64,000 nt of DNA. Origin: Mercenaria mercenaria. Taxonomy: Eukaryota > Mollusca > Bivalvia > Venerida > Veneridae. Positions 48,665 through 59,759 of this stretch are shown here, piece by piece (the stretch's first letter is position 1; each line of letters starts with the position of its first letter). The stretch is from positions 91,111,001 through 91,175,000 of the forward strand of contig NC_069366.1 in the NCBI RefSeq assembly GCF_021730395.1, given 5' to 3'. The notes beneath the pieces are model-generated. The model did not search any database and was not told where the DNA came from. It saw only the letters and a list, made by a program, of their open reading frames with translations. The translations under genes were made by a program, and so were the position numbers.

Positions 48665-49924
48665 ATGAAGATTTCAAAGTTGATTATAGTAATGTATTGG
48701 TGTTTTGAAATGGCAAAATGTGCAACAATTAATGACACTAACGTTTTGCTGGACGACCTTCTTACAGGATACAAAAGGCTAGTCAGACCAATTGCAGACC
48801 AAGACAGACCGGTTTTTGTAAACGTTAGTTTGGTTTTAAAGTCAATACAGCAATTAGATGAAGTTCGTGGGGAATTTTCATTTTTTGCGGGAATAAATAT
48901 GAACTGGATTGATGCCAAAATGACGTGGAATCCTCAATCTTACGGAGGGATCGAAAGCATAAAGGCATCATACGAAGACGTATGGGTCCCAGAGTTAATT
49001 CTAATGAATCCTGCAGAAGAAGCAAATACACTTGGTATGAAATGGCAAACAGTACTTTTTTTAAGCAATGGCCTTGCATACTGGATTCCAGGAAATCTCA
49101 TCAAAAGCACATGTACGGTTGATATGACATACTACCCTTTTGATACCCAGATATGTGAGGTTACTTTTACGGTGTGGGGATATTCTGAAAGTGAAGTGGC
49201 ACTAAAAGCTCCAATTTTGCAAGCAGATATCAAATATTACGAAGGGAATAATATCTGGACATTTAAGAACTCCATAGCCGAGGCGGATGGAAATTCTATA
49301 GACTTTCTTTTCTATCTTGAAAGAAAGTCCGGCTTTATCATTATGCATGTACTCCTTCCCTTGACATTTCTTAGTATCCTAAATGCATTTGTATTTCTAC
49401 TTGTGCCCGAGTCTGGAGAACGCATGTCCTACTGTATCACCGTTTTACTGTCGATTGCCGTCTTCATGACTATTGTCAGCGACACCCTCCCAAGAAGCTC
49501 AAAACCAATTCCAATGATCTCGTACAAACTGCTGTTTGATTTGATAAACAGCGCTTTGATAACATTGATCACCATATTCAATATGCGGATCTATAATAAA
49601 AAGGACACAACAAAAGTACCTCGGTGGCTAAGAAAACTTTATCAAGTTTTGGCATGCAAAAATCAGAATGGAAAGATCATACCAGCTGCTTCTAATGATG
49701 AGCAACAACATGAGAAAATAGATCGATCTGCTGACAACAAAACTGAGAAAGCAAGCCTACAAATTAACCAAGGTCAAGAAAATATTGAAATGGATGAAGC
49801 AAGCACAAATGAAGTTAAGATATCGTGGGAACATATTAGTTTTATGGTGGATTGTTATGCATTTGTTATATTTGCACTTTTTTCAGTTCTTAGTTTTGTG
49901 TTATTTTTAGTATCTGTACAATAA
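48665..49924 (+). CDS. Cys-loop ligand-gated ion channel subunit (nicotinic-receptor-like), intronless
   Basis: One 419-codon open frame encodes a pentameric channel subunit of the plasma membrane. Residues 1-20 form a signal peptide. The extracellular domain ends with the Cys-loop C150-x13-C164 (CTVDMTYYPFDTQIC), which has the canonical PFD. Four membrane segments follow: M1 ~222-247, M2 ~252-273 (starting GERMSYCITVLLSI), M3 ~282-307 and M4 ~393-417. A ~85-residue cytoplasmic loop lies between M3 and M4. Loop C (YYEGNNIW, ~191-198) lacks the adjacent Cys pair of acetylcholine-binding alpha subunits, so ligand and partner are uncertain. The residue before M2 is Gly-Glu, the pattern of cation channels. 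Length and order match complete family members. The vertebrate and insect relatives have many introns, and an intronless coding region suggests descent from a retroposed copy, which is known in mollusc expansions of this family. Confidence 0.93.
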   Translation: MKISKLIIVMYWCFEMAKCATINDTNVLLDDLLTGYKRLVRPIADQDRPVFVNVSLVLKSIQQLDEVRGEFSFFAGINMNWIDAKMTWNPQSYGGIESIKASYEDVWVPELILMNPAEEANTLGMKWQTVLFLSNGLAYWIPGNLIKSTCTVDMTYYPFDTQICEVTFTVWGYSESEVALKAPILQADIKYYEGNNIWTFKNSIAEADGNSIDFLFYLERKSGFIIMHVLLPLTFLSILNAFVFLLVPESGERMSYCITVLLSIAVFMTIVSDTLPRSSKPIPMISYKLLFDLINSALITLITIFNMRIYNKKDTTKVPRWLRKLYQVLACKNQNGKIIPAASNDEQQHEKIDRSADNKTEKASLQINQGQENIEMDEASTNEVKISWEHISFMVDCYAFVIFALFSVLSFVLFLVSVQ

Positions 49925-49929
49925 CATAT

Positions 49930-50750
49930 ACACATTTAATTCATTCAAATACTTTTCTTATCTCAATTGACATATATCAGTTATTGATTATTTTCATACA
50001 ATTAAGTATTAACAGAAACTACTACATGTATATACTATTTTTTCTGAGACTACACTACATAGAAAGAATTCATTTAGAATACCTTATTTCTTCACGGCTT
50101 GATATACGTCATTCTTTCTTTTTGTAAACAATTCCATAGGTCACCCAACACGACAAAAATGGAAATGAAGTAGATTCTGTTCGATCCAGCCTGTTTAAGG
50201 ACGGTAGAGGAAATGCTTTCTCTTGCCCTCTAGTCCATTTTCCATTTGGCCATTTGTTATACGTCCATTTTCAGTGACATTATTCTTTGCGAATGGATAA
50301 ATCGCAGGTGTCAAATCATCAAAAATCGTGAAACTGCCATAGAATATGATAAAGTAATCAAAGTATTTTTTCACTATTGGGGTAAGACACTATAAACTTG
50401 GGAAGTTTAATCTATTCATATTACGAAATACGTAAAATTTGTTGTATAGTTTTATTGCACAAAATCAATGTATACTTTAAGTTTCACGTGTAAGTTATAT
50501 AAGTATATTATTTGTTATACAATATTATTAATCAAATGATTTCGTACTTGCCTCATCATTTGTCCAAAAATGATCACATTGGTCAAAGGCTGAAGACAAT
50601 GGGCCAATACCACAGCCTGGTGACAAATAGCAATCGCATAGCTAATATGAAATCACTTGCTTAATTAATAACATTTTCGTTGTACAGGTTTACACTATGA
50701 GTTAGAAAACAAATGAATAGATATGATACCATTTTAGCAAAACTAAATCA
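49930..50750. other. Downstream of the channel gene; one dispersed repeat copy
   Basis: AT-rich. At 50130-50245 there is a diverged copy of the 25-26 kb repeat (CAACACGACAAAAATGGAAATG, GACGGTAGAGGAAATGC, GCCCTCTAGTCC). No clear AATAAA lies near the channel stop codon. Confidence 0.5.
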
Positions 50751-50754
50751 CATT

Positions 50755-50983
50755 TGAGCCGTGCCATGAGAAACCAACATAGTGGCTTTGCGACCAGCAT
50801 GGATCCACACCAGCCCGCGCAGTCTGGTCAGGATCCATGCTGTTCGATAACGATTTGTTTAATTGCATTAGGCTTTGAAAGCGAACAGCATGGATCCTGA
50901 CCAGACTGTGCGGATGCGCAGGCTGGTCTTGGAACCATGCTGGTCGCAAAGACACTATGTTGGTTTTAGCTTTGCACGGCTCA
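50755..50983. mobile_element. Palindromic MITE, copy A
   Basis: Ends TGAGCCGTGCCATGAGAAA and its complement. The arms carry ACCAACATAGTGGC, GACCAGCATGGATCC and CAGTCTGGTCAGGATCCATG. The copy is slightly degraded at both ends. It belongs to a five-member local family (copies B-E). Confidence 0.85.
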
Positions 50984-50989
50984 TTTTAT

Positions 50990-52570
50990 ATTTCTATGTA
51001 TATGTCCATCACCTGTTTGATATAGTAAAAGGTTTGATTCCACTGTAAAAATATCGTCATCATAAAATTCAACGGGAGTGACTTTTCTGTACTGCCCTCT
51101 CATATGCACGATTTTCGCATTAAGCCTGTTTTCTCTTGTTTGAATTAAGGCCAGTAATCCGATCAAAAAATGTGCTTCCATGGTGTAAGCGGAAGAAGTG
51201 CAAAGTAACGTGTACTTCACTTTTTTTTTTTTTTTTTTTTTTTGCGTAATTTCATGTAGAATGGATGTTTTAGGCTAACTATGCATTCTGCATTTAATGA
51301 GACGTTTTTCAAATTAGCAAGTTTTGTAAATCAAATCCCGAGTCCAGACAACAGCTAATTTGCATCAGTTCTAAGGGTAGTAGGATTTAACGTTGCGCCG
51401 ACACAACTATATAGATCATACGGCGACTTTCCAACTTTGATGGTTGAGGAAGACCACAGACTGGCATTTCACTAGGAACTATTCAGCCCTTTATTTTTTT
51501 TCTACTTGCTTCGTCAATTTATAATAGAACTTTCATGAAAAGTTTGAGCAATAAAAAGTGATGTTCTATAAAGATACGATATGTGAATTGGTCGACTTTT
51601 GCACGAAAGTATTTCATTAAGTGGCCTATAACGTATTTGTCATGATTTTTTAATGCTGACGCGATAATAATGCATGTTAATTTATGTTTAAGATGAAGTA
51701 TGGACCGACCAAGACTAAATAGTGATTTGTTGGTATATAACAATAGATATAATAAACTATTAACCGTACGGTTTGTTTGTTGACTTAATGGTAACTGTTT
51801 AGTTTTCCCTCAAGATAACCATTGCTCTTTATTTAAATCACTGGCAGATCCCAAGAAAAGGCTATCTCACATAATGTGCGAACCAAACACGGTGTGGAAC
51901 ATATCGACGGCTCAGTGCGAAACATTTGTATCTTATTTTCTATTATCAGTTATATACAATTATATATTAGTTTCGCGCTCAACCAACGGTATGTGATGTC
52001 ATAATGTACATTACCATCTGTAAACTGCAATTATATTTTTATGGTTATTTTTAGGGTTTAATGAGATGAACACGTGTTCTTATCAGGTGACCAGGCAGAC
52101 TTTCAGAGTACATCAAATAAAATTCTGTCACTGGTTCATAATAAGGGTGGTTTAAATGAGAGAGCATTAAAACCTGTGGTCCAGTCGCTGTAGAATAATA
52201 ATTAAACTTCAACTTCCAGGTAAGTTTCGTTTAATTTATTAATTCTACTGCACTGCAGCACATAGTCTTAAATGAGAGTTCAAATACCATGGCAGCATTT
52301 TAATAAAAACAAAATATTCTTAAAATTTACCGGGTATTGTTATTAACAGAATAAATTCTGATAATGTTCTACAGATATGAATGTACCGATTATTCCAAAT
52401 CACGCATAATTACTATTTTGTAAATTATTAGCGAACGAACACTTGCAAATTATCCCGTCGGCAAAACTCTTCTATACAATAATCCTACCAGTGATATATT
52501 TATTTATTTATTTATATCTTATTCAGATAATTCAAGATATACCAACATGAGATAAATACATAACCTCATC
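50990..52570. other. Intergenic, poly-T tract, no gene
   Basis: A (T)22 run at 51222-51243 and a (TTTA)n patch at 52500-52515. Frames here are short and without motifs. Confidence 0.4.
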
Positions 52571-52573
52571 ATT

Positions 52574-52810
52574 TGAGCCGTGCCATGGGAAAACCAACAT
52601 AGTGGCTTTGCGACCAGCATGGATCCAGACCAGCCTGCGCATCCGCGCAGTCTGGTCAGGCTCCATGCTGTTCGCTTTTAAAGCCTATTGGAATTGGAGA
52701 AACTGTTAGCGAACAGCATGGATCCTGACCAGACTGCGCGGATGCGCAGGCTGGTCTGGATCCATGCTGGTCGCAAAGCCACTATGTTGGTTTTCCCATG
52801 GCACGGCTCA
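52574..52810. mobile_element. Palindromic MITE, copy B (best preserved)
   Basis: A 237-bp near-perfect palindrome. GAGCCGTGCCATGGGAAAAC at the left pairs with its complement at the right, and the arms run ~100 bp through CGACCAGCATGGATCCAGAC and TGCGCATCCGCGCAGTCTGG. The centre is a ~30-bp loop, CCTATTGGAATTGGAGAAAC. No protein is encoded. Confidence 0.92.
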
Positions 52811-52814
52811 TTTA

Positions 52815-54350
52815 TGCCGTCATTCATATGACTGAAAAATTGTTGAGAAAGACGTTAACCCGAACACACACACTCCTCATTTGTGATATATTATTTCACT
52901 GTCACTATAGAAGTTGATATATTCTGCTAATTCTTTACCACATGATGAAGAAAAAAAGTATAGAGAACTAGTTCTATACTAGTATGTATATGATCACACA
53001 TAAGCGTAAACCTAAATTTGCAAATACCGAAAACTGCAGAAAATGGTTAAGTAACATACCAGAAAGGTACCAACGTTTCAGCCAAATACATAGTAAACAT
53101 ATTTATTTGTTGACTTATGCAACCGATTTTAAGAACAATATTCCGGAAAAAATGATGGACATTACCTTATAAACAATTTAACTGATAACTTAGCTCAGAT
53201 CAGTGAGTTTTTATTGTTAATTTCTCTCTCAATTTATGTTTATTGAGATCTTTGTGAAGCCATGCTGCGTTCTTTGAATGCGGCCGTTCCTGTTCGGCTT
53301 TTGTCCTTGATATATAAATTCAATAATATCTTAACGTCGGAAGTGATGAAAATAAGAGAAAAATTGGTATTACTCTGATATCAATTTAACATTCATTTAT
53401 TGGTAAGCAAAACTTCCACACATTCGAAATCATACTGATTACACACATTGATAAGTCATTCTTAGCGCACTGTTACAAACAAGAAAAACATCAACTATGA
53501 AAATATGCCTGAAATATCAAATTCATAAAAAAAATGATAAAAACCTATTTCAAAGTGGGTGAAACCTAGTACAAGAAAACTAAAGATAATCCCTATGGAC
53601 GGTTTTCGACAGAAGCACCAGCGGGAAAATCGTCCTTCAGAACATTTTAAATGGTATCAAATTGATTTCATGCCAATGACTTAATTTTAGAGACTGTGAC
53701 CAGAATCACTCAAATATATCTTCAAGTGGTCAAAATTATTTCATTAGGTTAATGACAAATCACCTGGGAAAAAGCACAGTTTTCAAAACTCGGATGAGGA
53801 CACTTTATACATATATATCAACATTAGAAACAAAAAGAAACATAAGACAGAAACAGAAAACGGCGAAAAAATAATAAGTAACAACAAAAACTTGAAAGTA
53901 CAGTTATAGCATCTACAGACATTCAACATATATAAACATACACTTTAAAATGCAATATTTCTGTAGCAGACACACAAATATTACGATTAAAAACAATACC
54001 AGTAAGAAGTGCAGTACCAGGAAGATGTGTGTTGACCATCATGTTAAAACGAAATGTCATATAAATGTTAATTTACATGGTAACGACCTCATGCGTTTTG
54101 AGGATTTATGTTTCTTTCTTCTTGTAAAATATACGGCTAATATTTGCACCTAAGGATACCTTAATTTAATTATTGAATACTAGTATATTCTTAGTATATT
54201 GTATACAAAACAAGGATAAATATCCAACAGGGAAAGCCACGTTCCAGAAACGCAGCCTCCCATAACGTTAACCCAGCACGCGGACGTACACGACCAAAAT
54301 ACACACACTCACACACTTGCACAAAACGAACAAATAAAGGAACACAAAAG
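52815..54350. other. Intergenic, no supported gene
   Basis: Short frames at 52984-53172 and 53950-54153 (+) have no recognisable motif and no splice context. I would not call either. This region lies downstream of the Cys-rich gene. Confidence 0.4.
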
Positions 54351-54352
54351 CA

Positions 54353-54358
54353 TTTATT
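54353..54358 (-). terminator. Poly(A) signal of the Cys-rich gene
   Basis: AATAAA on the minus strand, about 60 nt after the TGA at 54420-54418. Position and sequence suit a short 3' untranslated region. Confidence 0.6.
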
Positions 54359-54417
54359 TTGAAGGTGACAAACAGATGATCTGCTTATGTGACGATTCCC
54401 AAAGATGATTACAAAGT

Positions 54418-57400
54418 TCAAGGGCCATTATGTCGACAGTTGCACAGCTTTCGTCCAAGCATGAGGCCAGATCTCTCACATTTTGCACAACACACTGGAA
54501 TAATGTTGATGTATCCAACGTAACCATTGTTTGGTCCTTTCAAACAGGTCTCGCATTGCTCGCCTTTCCAACAATCTCCCTTTATGTCTGAAATAGGAAA
54601 ACCACTATAAATAATATATCAAACATGTATATATAAAATGGGATTTAAGCGCTTAATAAAATTATTACCTGAAATTGTATATTAAAAAATACATAAAGGT
54701 TTCATTTTAGCATTTGCAAAATTTAGAAAGCTATTTCTATTGTTAGTTATACAAAAACAAAGATATTCAATGAGTTCTCTGTAATATTTATTATCATACA
54801 TTCGTCTAGTCTGTGAACCTATAAGATATAAATACTTATAAATATGTTAATTACGCACTAAAAATGTATGTAAAATAAAATGAATTAAGCTTATGTATCC
54901 TTGATTGTTATTTCGGCACGATTCGGCTAAGACAAAAGGAAAGGAAAATGTATTTCCATTGTCATTATAATCGAGACGAATTAAGACGAAAAACTGCTTT
55001 AATTTGTAACATTTATATTTATGTTAACAAAAATCATTGAAAAATAAAAAACGATATTACAGAAGTCAACCTTTCTTCCAATATATGTATACACAGACGT
55101 CAAACATAAAAATAGAATTTCTAGAATAAATCCTACCTTTCGGATAATAGCAAGTGCAATATGGTCTTCCGTCACTACGTCTGTTTCCGGCCTTGCAGTA
55201 TTTGCTGCACCCAGAGCAACACACCTTTACATCCCTTTCGCCAAGCCGTACCATCTTGAAATGACCCTTAGAGCATTTCTCACAGTCTGTCCCGAATTTG
55301 CAGTTTGCTGATCAGTGGTAAAAAATAAAGATTACATTTTATTCACAAATAGCGTTTTTAATTGTCACAATAAATCAATAAAAGGGAGATCTTTTGGAAT
55401 CCGCAAAATAACAGCAGACTCGCTTTCAGTAACGCTTCGTTCGTAAAAGGTAAAGAAATGTGAAACACCTTTCGCAGTCCTAGCACGCGATACCCTGCAC
55501 GCGATACCCTGCACGTGATACCCAGGGATTCTATCATAAAAGAACATTGAAAGGACTCAGTCATCCCAAAGGATCGGAAAAAATAACACCACATTGTCTA
55601 AGCATAAATGAGACGCACCATGAGAAAACCAACATAGTGCATTTGCGACCAGCATGGATCCAGACCAGCCTGCGCATCCGCGCAGTCTGGTCAGGATCCA
55701 TGCTGTTCGCTTTCAAAGCCTATAGCAATTAGAGAAACCGTTAGCGATAAGCATGGATCCTGACCAGCGTATGCGCAGGCTCGTCTGGAGCCATGCTAGT
55801 CGCAATGCACTATGTTGGTTTTCTCATGGTGCGGCTCAAATCAGTTTCTTAAACAGGCGGTGTATTTCTCACACACATAATGCAATAATTTATTTGAATA
55901 AAACGTTTGAAATATTGACTCAGCTAGCCTGGCTCCCTGGTTATTTTTTATATAAATACTGCAAGCAAAATAAGAAAATCTTTTGCCTCTAAAAAAGCAC
56001 ATTTTATCTGATGGCTGATCGGAGCCAGGGGCAATAAAAAAGTCAATGTAGAAACAACCTGCTGGAGTTACTTCCCTCTTAATGAATAAACAAAAATATG
56101 TAAATAAGAACAAACATAGGGACGGGGGCCAGTCTATGACTCAGCATTCAGTACAGTTTTAATGTCATGACAAGAATTTACTAACGATTTTAGACTTAGA
56201 CTAACGAAATTAAAAACTTCCAGTCGTTTATTATTAATGACCCTTGTGATCCGAAACATTGCATAAAGCAATATATATAAACATAATCCTACAATTGAGA
56301 AACAATTTAGGAAACTGAAAATTTTATGGGTTTTTTTCTTTTTTTCGTCCAAGTCTGCAAGTTTCATACTCGGGTTATCGATGAATACCACCTTTGTATA
56401 ATTATACAAATGCAAGTTACACGTGCATATGTTACGCTGATGTGCCTTTAACTAGTTTATCTGCATTAATTAAATACTCACAACGTGCTCCATTTACAGA
56501 TACGCATGCATATATAACCACGAGAAGCACCAAGACGCCAATTTTCGTGATATTCTGAAAAGGAATGTCAATATGTAGAAGATATTTCACACTGAATTTA
56601 TACATGTATAAACGAGTTAAATAAAGTATAATTACATACGAGACTTCTCTTTATCTCATGTTAGTTCTCTTTTGTGAACATATCGAATGTCTTATTTCTT
56701 TACTTATTAATAGTCAAAGTCGATACACTAGCTGAATACCCAAAATACGTGATTTTGCCTTTATTTCACCCCTACGACGTCAATAACGTGATTACACGTT
56801 GAGTAGCCGACTTAACGTAGTTAAGTGAAACTGTTAGCGAGACGATCTATATATAGCCTTTTATTAGAAATGTATTTAAGCCGTGCCACGGGAAACCCAA
56901 CATAGTGATTTGCGACCGGCTTGGATCCAGACCAGCCTGCGCATCCGCGTTAGCGAACAGCATGGATCCTGACCAGACTGCGCGGATGCTATGTTGGTTT
57001 TCTCATGCGCGGCTCGTTTAAATTTAACCAATTATACGTTAATGAATAGAAAGATTTCTCAAATTTTCTGACGCTGTACAACCACAGTGTCTATAACGGG
57101 TCTATAACGTAACCAAATCACGAATCAGTGTTTTAAGGCTGATATTTCGTAAGAACGATGAAAATATATACTTTAATTTTTAATGCTTCCTGCTCTCTTT
57201 TACTTTACATCTTAAACTTTTAATGCGTCTCGAACTCTTTTGAAAGCTGCTCCATTTTTTTTACATATTTCATATTTGTGTTTTAAAGATAAAATGCCCG
57301 AAAGCGATATAATCAATTTGCCTTTATTTTTCATTAGCACTTACTAAGTTAATAATAGAATCAAGGAGTCTTCTAAATTCCCAATATGAAGACATGCTTC

Positions 57401-57568
57401 TTTAAAAAGTTAGTTGTCTCGTCTCTGAATAATATCATTATATTCTCACATCGTGAAGTAGGCTCACAAATGAAATTCAGACAACAGTCTTTGAATTCGA
57501 GCTGAAACTAATGTTAATTATCAAGGTAATTAGAAGTATAAATAGCATACCGTATTTATTTTGTCCAT
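54418..57568 (-). CDS. Secreted two-module cysteine-rich protein, four exons
   Basis: Minus-strand exons at 57568-57551 (coding), 56554-56482, 55307-55137 and 54587-54418 have GT..AG introns with phases 0, 1, 1 and join without a stop into 143 aa. Residues 1-29 (MDKINTNITKIGVLVLLVVI, then a small-residue region ending VNGA) form a signal peptide. Two homologous modules follow, one per exon (171 and 170 nt of coding): residues 33-83 and 93-138. Both share C-x5-C-x2-C-x17-CC-x2-C and end in C-x-C. The first has an extra Cys68, giving nine cysteines against eight, so dimerisation or a free thiol is possible. The symmetric phase-1 exons imply exon duplication. A TATA box lies ~95 bp upstream of the ATG and AATAAA follows the stop. 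I do not recognise the family. The DCW start and terminal CxC recall macin-type antimicrobial peptides, but the spacing differs and I do not assign it. A role in defence, venom-like secretion or matrix is inference only. Confidence 0.8.
55609..55838. mobile_element. Palindromic MITE, copy C, in intron 2 of the Cys-rich gene
   Basis: Starts TGAGACGCACCATGAGAAAA and ends with the complement of TGAGCCGCACCATGAG. The arms have the shared GACCAGCATGGATCCAGACC and centre AGCCTATAGCAATTAGAG. The right arm lacks a few bases of the CTGCGCGGATGC segment. Confidence 0.9.
56879..57015. mobile_element. Palindromic MITE, copy D (internally deleted), in intron 1
   Basis: Begins AGCCGTGCCACGGGAAACCC and ends GCGCGGCTC. 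The middle ~95 bp seen in copy B, including the loop, is missing. It lies in the first intron of the Cys-rich gene. Confidence 0.85.
57016..57545. other. Rest of intron 1 of the Cys-rich gene
   Basis: AT-rich, no repeat or exon visible. Its splice donor lies at 57550-57549 on the minus strand. Confidence 0.5.
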
Positions 57569-57660
57569 GTTTTTCATTCAAGTGTTTCAACAATGTGGGT
57601 ATTAAATTGACAGTCACAAACTGTTAAAGTTTACTGAATAAATTTTACTTTATTTCAAAT

Positions 57661-57672
57661 CTATTTATATAG
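57661..57672 (-). promoter_or_regulatory. TATA box of the Cys-rich gene
   Basis: Minus strand CTATATAAATAG, a strong TATA consensus, about 95 nt upstream of the ATG at 57568. Transcription would start near 57630, leaving a ~60-nt 5' untranslated region. It is the only strong TATA in the expected place. Confidence 0.6.
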
Positions 57673-57674
57673 GC

Positions 57675-58335
57675 AAAGAGAGAAACGTTAGAAAAAAAAA
57701 TGGTTAGAAAAAAAAATGGTTAAGGATGTGGCTTATGATGGGGATTTTATATTAATTTGCTTACGTGCAATTATTACTTTGCATTGTTTTTGTGTGAATA
57801 AAAGTAATGAGTTATTTGTTGTTTTGGCTTTGTCTTCTTAGAAATGGATCGGAATAAAAATCCCCTTTTGAGTTTTTCTCATGATTTCAGATTTATTTTT
57901 ACTGCCATAATAACAGCTGCACGTGTCGTTGTAAGCCAGAATACAACACTGTGTTCTGACATCTCTTTCGGATACAGCACTCGCATACAGCACACGCAAG
58001 TAGACTCTAGTTATTCAAAATATAGAATTTAATGTTAGAAAAAATATATGCTAATTTCTTATGAAGGGCGTGTCAGAAAAGTAAATAACTTGACAAGCCG
58101 CGCGTGTATTCTAGAAACTTTGTCAATATTTTGTTTGTTATTATTTTAAAAACTGTCTCAAATATCAGACAGGTGTGCAGAATGGATGTTTACACGATAT
58201 TTATGCATTTCGATGCATCTATCAAATAATATTATAACTTTTTTCTTGAATGTTTCAGGTTTTTGGGGGTCAGTTTCTTTTAAAAAATTTAAATAATCAT
58301 CAATAATATTGGCAATGACACATCGTTTAAAACGA
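57675..58335. other. Upstream of the Cys-rich gene, no supported gene
   Basis: A 60-codon minus-strand frame (58340-58158) is charged and protein-like (IIDDYLNFLKETDPQKPETF) but has no ATG start, no family match that I recognise and no splice partner. I leave it uncalled. Confidence 0.35.
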
Positions 58336-58424
58336 TCCAATTTAAGATTGGCACTTACATGTCATTTGAAACAGTCATTGATAATACTGTGTGCCAAATG
58401 TGTTTTGGGATGACAGATGATAAT
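58336..58424. repeat. Single unit of the 62-kb tandem repeat with its right flank
   Basis: 'ACTTACATGTCATTTGAAAC', 'AGTCATTGATAATACTGTGT' and 'GCCAAATGTGTTTTGGGATG' match the last unit and the right boundary of the array at 61950-62360 (GTGTGCCAAAAATGTTCCGG). Confidence 0.65.
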
Positions 58425-58426
58425 AT

Positions 58427-58636
58427 TGAGCCGCGCCATGAGAAAACCAACATAGTGCGTTTGCGACCAGCATGGATCCACGCAGTCTGGTCAGGATCCG
58501 CTTTCAAAGCCTATTGCAATTAGAGAAACCGTTAGCGAACAGCATGGATCCTGACCAGACTGCGCGGATGCGCAGGCTGGTCAGGATCCATGCTGCTCGC
58601 AAACATACTATGTTGGTTTTCCCATGGCGCGGCTCA
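58427..58636. mobile_element. Palindromic MITE, copy E
   Basis: Ends TGAGCCGCGCCATGAGAAAA and the complement. The left arm has lost ~30 bp (GGATCCACGCAGTCTGG joins two parts that are separate in copy B). The right arm is complete. Confidence 0.9.
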
Positions 58637-58639
58637 TAT

Positions 58640-59755
58640 TATTGTATATTTATCATCTTGTCTTCTGTCTTGCGAAGAACGATGTTGAACTATTTTATTA
58701 CAAAGCTTGGCATATCCATACTTACCAGACTCATTTTGGAGAACTCTCTTGGACAGTGTATTAGTTTATAAAGGTCTGCCACTGTCTGCTGTAATAGGTA
58801 ATGAATTACTGGCTTTTGAGATATACATGTATATGCGAAATAGTCTAATAGGTTGACATTATTAGGAATTTAACAGTTGTTAGAAATGTTATCACGCATA
58901 AGCATTTTACTAGCTATTTTCTTGTGGTCACATCTAACCCGTATTAGATTTTACTATTCACTCAAGCGATTTTATCAGTTGATGATGTATTCGCTGTCAT
59001 TAACATAAATGACGACTGGTATTAATTGTTACAATTTCTCAATGTACTTATTACATCTATTTTTAAAGAGAAAATGTACGGCTGTTGTGAATTCATACCC
59101 GTAATTATTACATTCATTAGCTCCTTCAAATGCTTAACAAATGCTTCCAGTCGAGTCTGATTCTTTTTATATATGCTACTGTAGTAAATGCATTTTATAA
59201 GTCTATACATTTTCGACTGTTATTTTGTGGTTTAGTCAGTTACAATACATTGTACATTATGTAGTTTACATTTGATTAAGGATGAATACCCGTAATAGGC
59301 CTCCAATATTTCCACATTGGGACTATATTATGTGCAGAAACACAAGCATCAAGAGTTTTTAACAACAATGTACCCCAGTATGCTGGAAACCGTATAAATG
59401 ATTCAGCTGCACAAAGCTATGCCATTTCTGACTCCCCTTAAATACCAAGGCAACAGAAATCAAGAGCCCAGCCATCAAACCGTGGTTAGCGCCAACGAGC
59501 TCCCACTTGGTACGATCAAAAAAGAATGTCTGGATATGAAATCAAGCGTCCGAGGTCTCACGAAAAATAATCTCAGTCGATGTAGCAGACTTTAGCAAAA
59601 CCCCAATAGGACAATAGGGATGGGGGATGTCTAAAGTATTACGAATGACTGTAATTTGACATTTGCCTCACTGAATGCCAGTTACTTGAAACAGAATCTC
59701 TTTTCTCTGTATCAAAAGCGGCAAATATAAATATGTATGATATTGAAGGTTATTT
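58640..59755. other. Intergenic, no supported gene
   Basis: Short frames only. Nothing matches a family I know. The satellite begins at the right end. Confidence 0.4.
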
Positions 59756-59759
59756 GCGA

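Noticed and set aside
54418-55307. Assignment of the Cys-rich modules to macins or defensins
   Set aside because: The DCW start and CxC end are suggestive, but the cysteine spacing in between does not match the pattern I know for those families.
58158-58340. 60-codon charged minus-strand frame
   Set aside because: Protein-like composition but no ATG, no recognised family and no flanking exons.
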